NCBI GenBank assembly: GCA_964440985.1
Contig: CAYTWE010000002.1
Span: 1-64,000 of the forward strand
Reading direction: 5' to 3'
DNA length: 64,000 bases
From: UBA1731 sp964440985
Lineage (GTDB): Bacteria; Verrucomicrobiota; Kiritimatiellia; RFP12; UBA1067
This document shows positions 27,681 to 35,481 of the stretch, one piece after another. Within the stretch, counting starts at the first letter, position 1, and each line of letters opens with the position of its first letter. A model generated the notes under the pieces. It saw nothing but the letters and a program-made list of their open reading frames with translations. It ran no database searches and had not been told where the DNA came from. The position numbers were made by a program, and so were the translations under genes.

Positions 27681-28448
27681 TCATGCCACGCGACCGACAA
27701 GACCGGCGGCAAGCGACGACAGGGGCTTGGCGTCACCCGGCAATCCGTCAAGCGCGGCAAGCGCCGTCGCAGTCATGTCGGCTATTTTTCGTTCCGTTTC
27801 AGCCTTCGGATACGGCGAATCACCGTCAAGCAGATCATCCTCGAACTGGAACGCAAGTCCCAGGTTGAGTGCATACGTGCGCAGACGCTCCACGTCGACG
27901 GCGCTTCCACCGCCCGCGTACGCCCCCATTGCGGCGGCGGCCACAAAAAGATCGGCCGTCTTGTGGCGATAGATGAAGTCGATATCCGCACGGTCGCCGG
28001 AGATGTCCTCCACCTGTCCGCGAACAACACCGACAGCGGCCTCTCCAAGCACAGAGACTATCCTGTCGGCGTTGCGCGGAGAACGCGCCGCCGCCGCGAA
28101 CGCAAGCGCCTGAAGCGCATCGCCCGCAAGAATCGCGTTCGCCTCCCCGAACTTCGCCCATACGCTCGGCTGTCCACGACGCATTTCATCGTTGTCCATC
28201 GACGGCAGGTCGTCGTGCACAAGGGTGTACGAATGCAGAAGCTCGATCGCACAGGCCGGGAAGACTGCATCCTCAACGCTGCCGCCGACAGCCACCGACG
28301 CGGCAAGGCACAGCTGCGGACGCACCCGCTTGCCGCCGCAGAGGACGGCATGGCGCATCGCGTCGAACAGGACTGAAGGCCGTGAACCGGAAAGAAGTTC
28401 GCGAAGCGCCGCCTCAACGGCGGTGGTCATGTCTGCCATCATCGACAT
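27681..28448 (-). CDS. ispA: Farnesyl/geranylgeranyl diphosphate synthase (IspA-type)
   Basis: Trans-prenyltransferase condensing IPP with allylic diphosphates. First Asp-rich motif HDDLPSMDND has the four-residue gap typical of bacterial FPP synthases; the second is FQFEDDLLD; GKRVRPQL and the HKTADLF lysine are present. ATG 28448 follows the pfp stop by one base (TGAAATG), implying reinitiation coupling, because no Shine-Dalgarno is visible. Length 255 is slightly short of the usual 290-300, and the C-terminal helices are trimmed. Confidence 0.92.
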   Translation of the reverse strand: MSMMADMTTAVEAALRELLSGSRPSVLFDAMRHAVLCGGKRVRPQLCLAASVAVGGSVEDAVFPACAIELLHSYTLVHDDLPSMDNDEMRRGQPSVWAKFGEANAILAGDALQALAFAAAARSPRNADRIVSVLGEAAVGVVRGQVEDISGDRADIDFIYRHKTADLFVAAAAMGAYAGGGSAVDVERLRTYALNLGLAFQFEDDLLDGDSPYPKAETERKIADMTATALAALDGLPGDAKPLSSLAAGLVGRVA

Positions 28449-28449
28449 T

Positions 28450-29658
28450 TCAGAGCGTTTCGCAGTGCGGGAGTTCGCCGACAAGCGGTTTTGCGTAGTC
28501 TATGAACGCCTTGGTGACGTCATGTCCGCTCTTCGCAATGTATTTGTCCGGCACAGATCGCGTGAATTTCGCCGCCGCCTGCGCAGGCATCGCCTCAAAC
28601 GTCACCTTGTACGCCCGGCCCTTCGCCCTCTGCAGTCCGACAGTCCCCTTCACCGGGATGTCCTTTGCGCCGCGGGCTGCCTTGAGCGCATAGGAGACGG
28701 CCGCGCCGCCGGCCTGCCGCGCCTCTTTTACGTCCACCTTGCTCGCAATGCCCGGGAAACTGCGCTGGAGGTAGCCAAAGGTATCGGCGCGCACACGGCG
28801 AATCTCCGAATTCTTCTTCAGGTAGCCCGCAAGATAGTCGCCAAGCGCCCCCGTTCCGGAGAGCTGGAGATTTCCGTGGGAATCCTTTTCGCCTGCCGCG
28901 AACCGCTTCGCAAGAAGTTCGCCATCCGCATCGCGAATCCCTTCGGACACCGCCACCACGCAGCGTCCGTGCCTCTTCATCGCCGCCTGGACGTCGGCCA
29001 CAAAGCCGTCAAGCGAAAACGGACGCTCGGGGAGATAGATGAGATGCGGGCCGTCACCGCTGTTTTCACGGGCGAGCGCAGACGCCGCCGTGAGGAATCC
29101 GGCGTCACGCCCCATGATTATGTCGATCTTCACGCCGCCAAGCGCCCGGTTGTCAAGGTCGTCCCCCTTGAGCGCACAGGCGACGAAACGGGCGGCGGAC
29201 GCAAATCCAGGCGTATGGTCGCAGCTGCGCAGATCGTTGTCGATGGTTTTTGGAATGTGGTACACGACGAGCGGATAGCCGTCCTTCTCCGCCTCCTCAC
29301 CGATGATGCGGGCGGCATCTGCGGAGTCGTTCCCGCCGATGTAGAAGAAGAATCCTACGTCAAGCCGCTTGAACTCCTCGAATATCCTGCGGCAATCGTC
29401 CGCCGTGGGCTTCATGCGGCAGCTGCCGAGGGCGGATGACGGAGTGAGGGCGACCGCCTCAAGCTTTGCGTCCGACACCTTGCGCAGGTCGATGTAGTCC
29501 CTGCCGAGAATCCCCTGGATGCCGTGTCGTGCGCCGAGAATCCGTCCGATCCTGTCGCCGGCCTTCCTGGCCGCGAACACGGCGCCGGCGAGCGATGCGT
29601 TGATGACCATGGACGGACCGCCAGACTGTGCGATGACCATGTTGTTCGACTTCTTCAT
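28450..29658 (-). CDS. pfp: Pyrophosphate-type 6-phosphofructokinase
   Basis: The 402-residue cytoplasmic enzyme interconverts fructose-6-P and fructose-1,6-bisP. The phosphoryl-donor loop reads GGNDS (108-112): the fourth residue is Asp, as in PPi-dependent enzymes (GGDDS), not Gly as in ATP-dependent ones (GGDGS). PKTIDND (136-142) carries the Lys typical of the PPi group, and MGRDAGF binds substrate. The Asn in place of the first Asp is unusual. AAAGG lies upstream of the ATG. It fits an energy-limited fermenter. Confidence 0.9.
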   Translation of the reverse strand: MKKSNNMVIAQSGGPSMVINASLAGAVFAARKAGDRIGRILGARHGIQGILGRDYIDLRKVSDAKLEAVALTPSSALGSCRMKPTADDCRRIFEEFKRLDVGFFFYIGGNDSADAARIIGEEAEKDGYPLVVYHIPKTIDNDLRSCDHTPGFASAARFVACALKGDDLDNRALGGVKIDIIMGRDAGFLTAASALARENSGDGPHLIYLPERPFSLDGFVADVQAAMKRHGRCVVAVSEGIRDADGELLAKRFAAGEKDSHGNLQLSGTGALGDYLAGYLKKNSEIRRVRADTFGYLQRSFPGIASKVDVKEARQAGGAAVSYALKAARGAKDIPVKGTVGLQRAKGRAYKVTFEAMPAQAAAKFTRSVPDKYIAKSGHDVTKAFIDYAKPLVGELPHCETL

Positions 29659-29678
29659 GAATCCAACCTTTCTTCACC

Positions 29679-29701
29679 GCGGGGGCACACGCCGCCCCCG
29701 C
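29679..29701 (-). terminator. GC-rich hairpin between pyrB and pfp
   Basis: Arms 29679-29686 and 29694-29701 form a perfect 8-bp GC stem with a 7-base loop. No T run follows; the pfp ribosome site begins a few bases later. It could attenuate read-through or act as an RNA-processing site. Confidence 0.45.
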
Positions 29702-29706
29702 AATCG

Positions 29707-30783
29707 TCAATAGCCGCAGTTGAGTATCTGATCCTCAAGCCCGAACGTAGTCGCTATGAGCGCAGAGCGCACCCACATGCCGTTGCGCATCTGCCTCCAG
29801 TACATCGCGCGAGGATCGTGGTCGCAGCACGTCGCTATCTCGTCGCGGCGCGGCAGCGGATGCATGATTATCCCGTCAGGCTTGAGAAGTCCAAGCTCCT
29901 CCGCGCCGAACTTGAAGCGGGACGTATCGATCTTCGCGGACTCGCCCTTCGCGGAATCCCACTCGTCCTGGATGCGCGTCATGTACACCGCATCGGACAC
30001 CTTGACCGCAGCCTTCAGGTCATCCGTCACCTCGAAGTCAATGCCCTTCTTCGCGAGGATCATCACCACGTCGGCCGGCACCTGCAGATCAGGCGGCGCC
30101 ACGAAGATCTGCTTCACGTCCTTGAAGTTTGTGAGCAGATAGCTCAAAGACCTCACCGTGCGTCCCCGCATGAGATCGCCGCAGAACGTCACGGTGCGGC
30201 CGTCGATGCCGCCCTTGTTCTCGAACGACCGGATGAGCGTGTAGATGTCGAGCAGCGCCTGCGTGGGGTGCTGATCCTTCCCGGAACCGGCATTCAGGAT
30301 CGGTATCGGACGGTCGCTGTTCGACAGCTCCCACGCCATCTTCTCGGCAAGCCCCTTCTCCGGCGTACGCATTATGATCATGTCGAAGTAGGATGAGAAC
30401 GTGCGTATGGAATCCTCCTTGGACTCGCCCTTGAACTCCGACGATATCGCGGTGTCGCGCACGGAGCCGGTCGTCAAACCCAGTATCTGGCAGGCGGCAA
30501 GGTGCGAAAGGAACGTGCGCGAACTCGGCTGCGAGAAGTAGAGCATTGCGCGCTTGTGCGGAAGGAACGACTTGAGAAACAATGCGCCTTCGCGTGACTT
30601 GGCTATGAAGCGTATGCGGTTCGCGAGCGCCGCAAGACGCTCCAGCACAGACCTGTCGAACTGCTGCGCGAACAGCGTGTGGTACGGCATTCCGTCACCG
30701 CCCGCACGCTCAAGATAGGGACGCTTCGCCTCAAGCGGCAGCGCCTCGAACTCCTCCCATCCCACTTCTGTCAGCTTCGCCAT
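29707..30783 (-). CDS. pyrB: Aspartate carbamoyltransferase catalytic subunit
   Basis: The enzyme commits carbamoyl phosphate to pyrimidine synthesis. The carbamoyl-phosphate motif is QPSSRT (85-90; STRT is commoner), followed by GSGKDQHPTQALLDIYTL, CGDLMRGRTVRSLS and HPLPRRDEI. Length 358 exceeds the usual 305-320 because of an N-terminal extension and a long C-terminal tail. No pyrI regulatory subunit is adjacent. AAGGAG precedes the ATG. It is next to argF, so two carbamoyltransferases with a common substrate are neighbours. Confidence 0.93.
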   Translation of the reverse strand: MAKLTEVGWEEFEALPLEAKRPYLERAGGDGMPYHTLFAQQFDRSVLERLAALANRIRFIAKSREGALFLKSFLPHKRAMLYFSQPSSRTFLSHLAACQILGLTTGSVRDTAISSEFKGESKEDSIRTFSSYFDMIIMRTPEKGLAEKMAWELSNSDRPIPILNAGSGKDQHPTQALLDIYTLIRSFENKGGIDGRTVTFCGDLMRGRTVRSLSYLLTNFKDVKQIFVAPPDLQVPADVVMILAKKGIDFEVTDDLKAAVKVSDAVYMTRIQDEWDSAKGESAKIDTSRFKFGAEELGLLKPDGIIMHPLPRRDEIATCCDHDPRAMYWRQMRNGMWVRSALIATTFGLEDQILNCGY

Positions 30784-30807
30784 CGTCTGTCTCCTTGTCT
30801 TTATGCG

Positions 30808-31818
30808 TCAGATTGTCGCACGGTCGCAGAGGGCCGACACGAAAAGCGCCTTTATCGTGTGCATCCGGTTCTCGGATTCGTCGAACACCTTTGAGTACTT
30901 GGACTCGAACACCTCATCCGTGACCTCAAGTGCGCCGCACTCCTTCGTGACGTCGGTGCTGTGGTCGTGGAAGGCGGGAAGGCAGTGCAGGAACATCAGT
31001 CTCCCGTCCATGTTGCCGGTCGCCTTCATGAGATCCATGTTTATCTGGTAGGGACGCAGCAGCTTGATGCGCTCTGCCGTCTTGTCCTCCTCACCCATCG
31101 AAACCCACACGTCCGTGTACAGCACGTTCGCGCCCTTCACGCCCACGACAGGATCCTCCGACACGCGGATGTCCACGCCGTTCTTTCTTGCGACGGCCTC
31201 CGCCTCGGCCAGCACCGCCTCATCCGGCCTCAAGGACGCAGGGGCGCAGCACACGTAGCGCACGCCGGCCTTCGCGCATCCCATCATCAGCGAATTGGCG
31301 ACGTTGTTGCGTCCGTCGCCGACATAGGCGACCGTAACGTCCTTGAGCGAACCGAACGTCTCCTTCACCGTGAGCAGGTCTGCAAGGATCTGTGTGGGAT
31401 GGTAATCGTCGGTAAGCCCGTTCCACACGGGCACTCCGGACCACTGGCGAAGCTCCTCAACCGTCTTCTGCGAAAAGCCTCGGAACAGTATGCCGTCGTA
31501 GATGCGGCCAAGCACACGCGCCGTATCCTTGACGCTCTCCTTCTTTCCGAAATGGATGTCGGGGCGCGTAAGGTATTCAGCGTCACCGCCTTCGTCTCGG
31601 GCGGCTATCTGCGACGAATTGCGCGTCCGCGTGGACGACTTCTCGAATATCAGCGCAATCTGCTTCCGGCGCAGAAGATTTCCGCGCACCCCTGCATGAC
31701 GGCGAGCCTTCAGCTGCGCCGCAAGATCGATCAGGTTGAGCATCTCTTCATCGGAAAAAGAGGTCATCCGCATGAGCGAACGCCCCTTCAAAGAATCCAT
31801 CCAAGTCAACATCTTCAA
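30808..31818 (-). CDS. argF: Ornithine carbamoyltransferase
   Basis: The 336-residue enzyme makes citrulline from ornithine and carbamoyl phosphate in arginine synthesis. FEKSSTRTR (58-66), DDYHPTQILADLLTV, the FLHCLPAF ornithine/Cys motif and DVWVSMGEED are all intact. The start is TTG at 31818 or ATG at 31812; AAAGG lies 5 or 11 bases upstream respectively. The catabolic alternative (arcB) cannot be excluded by sequence alone, but no arginine deiminase is nearby. Confidence 0.93.
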   Translation of the reverse strand: MKMLTWMDSLKGRSLMRMTSFSDEEMLNLIDLAAQLKARRHAGVRGNLLRRKQIALIFEKSSTRTRNSSQIAARDEGGDAEYLTRPDIHFGKKESVKDTARVLGRIYDGILFRGFSQKTVEELRQWSGVPVWNGLTDDYHPTQILADLLTVKETFGSLKDVTVAYVGDGRNNVANSLMMGCAKAGVRYVCCAPASLRPDEAVLAEAEAVARKNGVDIRVSEDPVVGVKGANVLYTDVWVSMGEEDKTAERIKLLRPYQINMDLMKATGNMDGRLMFLHCLPAFHDHSTDVTKECGALEVTDEVFESKYSKVFDESENRMHTIKALFVSALCDRATI

Positions 31819-31841
31819 GTCTACCTTTCTTCAGTCCGCAG

Positions 31842-31850
31842 ATTATACCA
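31842..31850 (-). promoter_or_regulatory. Extended -10 promoter of argF
   Basis: Minus strand TGG-TATAAT (31850-31842) followed by CTGCGG, giving a leader of roughly 20 bases. No good -35 hexamer at 16-18 bp. Confidence 0.7.
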
Positions 31851-31927
31851 CAAACGGCGGCTTCAGATTCGCCGCCGAACCGGAATGGAAACGGCACGGC
31901 AATCCCGAAATCCGTACGGGGGAACAT

Positions 31928-33019
31928 TCAGCGGAGTTGGCGACCGCTCCTGCAATCAGCCCCCTGCGGGGCATCGGCGATGCGCCGTTCAACAGCCGAA
32001 ATTACGGCGTTCACGGCATCCCCCTCCGCAACCTTGCCGACTGGCTTGCCGTCTTCATAGAGCAGGAACACTCCATCGCCGCCGCAAAGTGCGATGTCCG
32101 CACCCTTCGCCTCACCCGGCCCGTTGACTACACAACCCATTACGGCGATGTGGGGAAGTGCGACATTGCGTCTGCCGCCGATCAGCTTGACAAGCGCCGA
32201 TTCAACCGCCTCGGCGACTCCGCGCACGTCGCATTTCGTGCGTCCGCAGGTCGGACAGCTTGTCACGGACGGACCAGGCTCCCTCAGCCCCAGCGCACGG
32301 AGAAGTTCAAGTCCGACAGCCACCTCCCTCTCCGGGGCGTCGGTCAGCGAAACCCGCACCGTGTCGCCTATGCCGTCCGAAAGCAGTATGCCGAGCGCAA
32401 CCGACGAATGAACCGTGCCGCGCAGGAACGTGCCCGCCTCGGTCAGTCCGAGATGGAGCGGCAGGTCAGTCCTCTCCGCAAGCTCGCGGTATGCGGAGAC
32501 CGTGTCCGCCACGTTGGATGCCTTGACGGAGACGACAATGTCGCGGAATCCTTCGTCCTCAAGCAGCTTTACGTGCTTGAGCGCCGACGACACAAGCGTC
32601 TCGCCCTTTTCAAGGCTGCCGCCGTTGACGCCGATGCGAATCGGTATGCCGCGCTCCTTTGCCGCCCTCGCAACCGCCTGCACACGGTCGCGTCCGCCGA
32701 TGTTGCCGGGGTTTAGGCGCAGCGCATGGGTTCCGGCAGATATCGCAGCAAGCGCACACCTGTAGTCGAAGTGGATGTCCGCGACGATCGGGACCGGACT
32801 TTCCTTTGCAACCTCGCCAAGCGTCTGCGCGGCCGCGATGTCGGGGACTGTCAGCCGGACGATGTCTGCGCCGGCTTCGGCGCACGACTGGAGATGCGCC
32901 AAAATTGCCGCGGCGTCATGCGGATTGTCGGCAAGCATTGTCTGGACGCTCACCGGCGCACCGCCACCGACCGGCACACAGCCGACGTTCACCGTCCTCG
33001 TGCTATCTCTATATGTCAT
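31928..33019 (-). CDS. ispG: 4-hydroxy-3-methylbut-2-enyl diphosphate synthase (flavodoxin/ferredoxin)
   Basis: 4Fe-4S enzyme of the MEP isoprenoid pathway. N-terminal TIM-barrel motifs VSVQTMLADNPHD, ADIHFDYRCAL and LNPGNIGG are clear; the C-terminal cluster ligands include SCPTCGRTKCDV and the MGCVVNGPGEAKGAD motif. Start ATG 33019 has AGGAG eight bases upstream; the nine extra upstream codons lack one. It is the last gene of a run that begins with a NIF3 protein and contains polysaccharide-lyase genes. ispA in the next operon uses its product chain. Confidence 0.96.
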   Translation of the reverse strand: MTYRDSTRTVNVGCVPVGGGAPVSVQTMLADNPHDAAAILAHLQSCAEAGADIVRLTVPDIAAAQTLGEVAKESPVPIVADIHFDYRCALAAISAGTHALRLNPGNIGGRDRVQAVARAAKERGIPIRIGVNGGSLEKGETLVSSALKHVKLLEDEGFRDIVVSVKASNVADTVSAYRELAERTDLPLHLGLTEAGTFLRGTVHSSVALGILLSDGIGDTVRVSLTDAPEREVAVGLELLRALGLREPGPSVTSCPTCGRTKCDVRGVAEAVESALVKLIGGRRNVALPHIAVMGCVVNGPGEAKGADIALCGGDGVFLLYEDGKPVGKVAEGDAVNAVISAVERRIADAPQGADCRSGRQLR

Positions 33020-33049
33020 GATTCCGCTCCTCGTTGAACCGCACACAGC

Positions 33050-33925
33050 CTATGCGTGAATGCACAGAAGCGCAACTCCAAGAAGTATCATGGCGAGCGC
33101 AAGACCCTTGCGCTTCAGGTTGCGCTCATGGAACACCATCGCTCCAAGCACGAACGTGATGACCACAGAAAAGCGACGGAGGAGCGAACCGACGGAAATC
33201 GATACGTCAGGTATGGCAAGCCCATGGAAATACAGCCAGTCCGCAGCCGCCAGCAGAATGCCGGTGGCGGGGATCGTCCATCGCCACTCAAACCTGTCGT
33301 GCCTCATCCGCGCCATGCGCTGAACGCAGAGCATCGAAGCGTAAACTGCAACGAGTCCGATCTGAAACCAGAACTGCACCTTCTCCACCGGAATTGAGCA
33401 TCTCTGCAGGATGAACTTGTCCCAAAGGCTCGACAGCGCACTCATGCACATTCCGCCGACAGCGAACCATACGGCGCGGGAGCGCAGAAAATCAATGCCC
33501 TCATGCCGCCCGGCCCAGCTGAACGTCCAATAGCCGATGAAGACGAGGAGCATTCCCGCCCCCTGCACAGGCGAAGGACGCTCGCCGTAGAGGAAGAACG
33601 CCGCGATGAACACCATGGCAGGGGCAGAGGCGCGTATCGGCGTCGCAATTGTGATCGGCAGGGTGCGAAGCGCACAGTACGTCAGCACCCATGACGTCGA
33701 AACTATCAGGCACTTGATCGCTATGAGCAGAAATTCTCGCGGTGAGACGTCTATCGCATCGCCGATGCCGCCGGCGACGCCAAGGGCTACCACATACGCA
33801 ATAGCACCGGCGACCGTAGCGAAAAGCAGCACAGGCAGCACGGCGTTTTCCCTGACGCTCGCCTTCTTCGTCAGGTCGTAGAAGGCGAGAAACACCGAAC
33901 TCGCAAGAATCCACCAGATCCACAT
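33050..33925 (-). CDS. EamA/DMT-family transporter
   Basis: The 291-residue membrane protein has about ten hydrophobic helices in two repeats of five, the EamA pattern (WWILASSVFLAFYDLTKKASV; PVQGAGMLLVFIGYWTFSW; SVGSLLRRFSVVITFVLGA). It ends with a basic-then-hydrophobic helix, RKGLALAMILLGVALL. Substrates of the family range from amino acids to sugars and cannot be assigned. No clear Shine-Dalgarno; it follows the DUF4832 gene by 24 bases. Confidence 0.85.
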   Translation of the reverse strand: MWIWWILASSVFLAFYDLTKKASVRENAVLPVLLFATVAGAIAYVVALGVAGGIGDAIDVSPREFLLIAIKCLIVSTSWVLTYCALRTLPITIATPIRASAPAMVFIAAFFLYGERPSPVQGAGMLLVFIGYWTFSWAGRHEGIDFLRSRAVWFAVGGMCMSALSSLWDKFILQRCSIPVEKVQFWFQIGLVAVYASMLCVQRMARMRHDRFEWRWTIPATGILLAAADWLYFHGLAIPDVSISVGSLLRRFSVVITFVLGAMVFHERNLKRKGLALAMILLGVALLCIHA

Positions 33926-33949
33926 ACCGATAAAACCGAAACGCCGCCG

Positions 33950-35455
33950 TCACCGCCCGTCAACCGCGAATTCAATCTTGCCAAGCCTGTACCGGCGATG
34001 TCCGTCGTCATGCGGGTACGGCAGCTCGTAGACCGGCGTTCCGTCCACCTTCCCGACGGAGACGTAAACGTCAAACGTCCCGGCGGGCAGATTCGGCATG
34101 AACCAACGCCCGAGCGTGAACGATTTTGACGACACCTTCGCCACGGCCTTGCCAGGCTCCGCCGTTTCGAGCGTCTTCAGGTTGAACGCATCATCAACAA
34201 GGACGGCCAGCACGTTCCCTTTGCCGTTTTTGACCGTAAGGGCCGGGTACGCATCGCCATGGCATGGAGCGACGCCCACATTGGCCCATGCCCAGCGTAT
34301 GCTGAACGGCTTTGCGTCCATGCCGATGTTTGTCTTGCCGAACCAGTCCGGCTTCTCGTCAGGAATGCATCTGCCCACGCGGACGGACTTCGGCCACGAA
34401 ACATCCCGAAGGTTGAAGCGGTAGCCGAGACGCCGGTTGATCCGCTCAACGGACGTCGGCGAATCCTTGAGGATTTCCCGTGCATCGCCGTGGATCGCCA
34501 TGAAGGAGGCGTGATACGCCTCGACTGACTGATAGAGAAGTTCGCTGTCCCACGAACCTGCCCTTGAGCATTGCCGGAAATGACCCGACTCCACAATCAC
34601 CGGAAGCGTCCGCCAGAAACGATCCGCCATCTCGGCGTGTTTCCACTGGTTTGGCTTTTTGCTTACAAGTATCGAATCGTCACGCAGCGTGACGCCCTTC
34701 GACCTTGCGTAGTCGGTGAGCGGCCAGTTGCCGCTTACGTTCCACGCGCCGTCAACATCGTCCGAAATGGCCAGCAACGTCTTTTTGAAATGCTTGCAAT
34801 GCAGATCGATGTGCGCCCGGACAGCCCTTTCCGTCTGCTCTTTGTTGAAGTTCACCGAATATGCGGTATGCCCCTCGCCCCACATACCGAACGACCCGAT
34901 GTCAACGAACGCGATGCGTTCGTCGCCGTCGTACCGTTCCGCGAAGACCTTGAGGAACGCATCAAGCTTCGCAAGGAAGATGGGGTCGTTGAAATCGGGA
35001 TCCACGAATTTTCCGTTCGGATCTTCGCCTTTCTGCCAAGTGCAGCGTATCGCACGCGCACCCGCATCGAAGACCCACTTTGGCGTGGCGTATTCGCACC
35101 ACCCCTCAGAAGCCGTAATGCGGAAGGACACCTGGCATCCGCGATCGGTGAACCGCTGCATCACCGAATCAACCGCCGCCCAGTTGAACACGCCCTCCTC
35201 CGGCTCGATCATGCTCCACGGGAAGCGGAGATACACCTGATTGCATCCAGGAAACCATGCCGCCGAATCGCCCGGCTCAAGGTAGCGGCCATAGTTCGCC
35301 GGCATGTTGTCGTAGTAGTAGCACTGCCACCCCATGCCGGGGTTGGAAAGCGCACGTCCGTCATCCGACGGCGAACAGGTCGTCATCTCGACAGCGCAGG
35401 ACAGAAGCGGCGCGGCAAGCGAAACAATCGCCGAAAGCGCACTGAACCTTTTCAT
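33950..35455 (-). CDS. Exported DUF4874/DUF4832 glycosidase-like protein
   Basis: ATG 35455 has GGAGG upstream. The signal peptide is MKRFSALSAIVSLAAPLLSCA. Residues of about 25-330 form a barrel like those of GH42-type enzymes (NPGMGWQCYYYD, YLRFPWSMIEPEEGVFNWA, FVDIGSFGMWGEGH); the C-terminal part matches DUF4832 (GYRFNLRDVSWPK, IRWAWANVGVAPCHGDAYPAL) with a beta-sandwich. Acidic residues in WSMIEPEEG and MWGEGH could be catalytic, but no activity is established. It lies next to the heparinase gene, so action on uronic-acid polysaccharides is plausible inference. Confidence 0.8.
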   Translation of the reverse strand: MKRFSALSAIVSLAAPLLSCAVEMTTCSPSDDGRALSNPGMGWQCYYYDNMPANYGRYLEPGDSAAWFPGCNQVYLRFPWSMIEPEEGVFNWAAVDSVMQRFTDRGCQVSFRITASEGWCEYATPKWVFDAGARAIRCTWQKGEDPNGKFVDPDFNDPIFLAKLDAFLKVFAERYDGDERIAFVDIGSFGMWGEGHTAYSVNFNKEQTERAVRAHIDLHCKHFKKTLLAISDDVDGAWNVSGNWPLTDYARSKGVTLRDDSILVSKKPNQWKHAEMADRFWRTLPVIVESGHFRQCSRAGSWDSELLYQSVEAYHASFMAIHGDAREILKDSPTSVERINRRLGYRFNLRDVSWPKSVRVGRCIPDEKPDWFGKTNIGMDAKPFSIRWAWANVGVAPCHGDAYPALTVKNGKGNVLAVLVDDAFNLKTLETAEPGKAVAKVSSKSFTLGRWFMPNLPAGTFDVYVSVGKVDGTPVYELPYPHDDGHRRYRLGKIEFAVDGR

Positions 35456-35481
35456 GACACACCCTCCTTCAGCGGATATGC

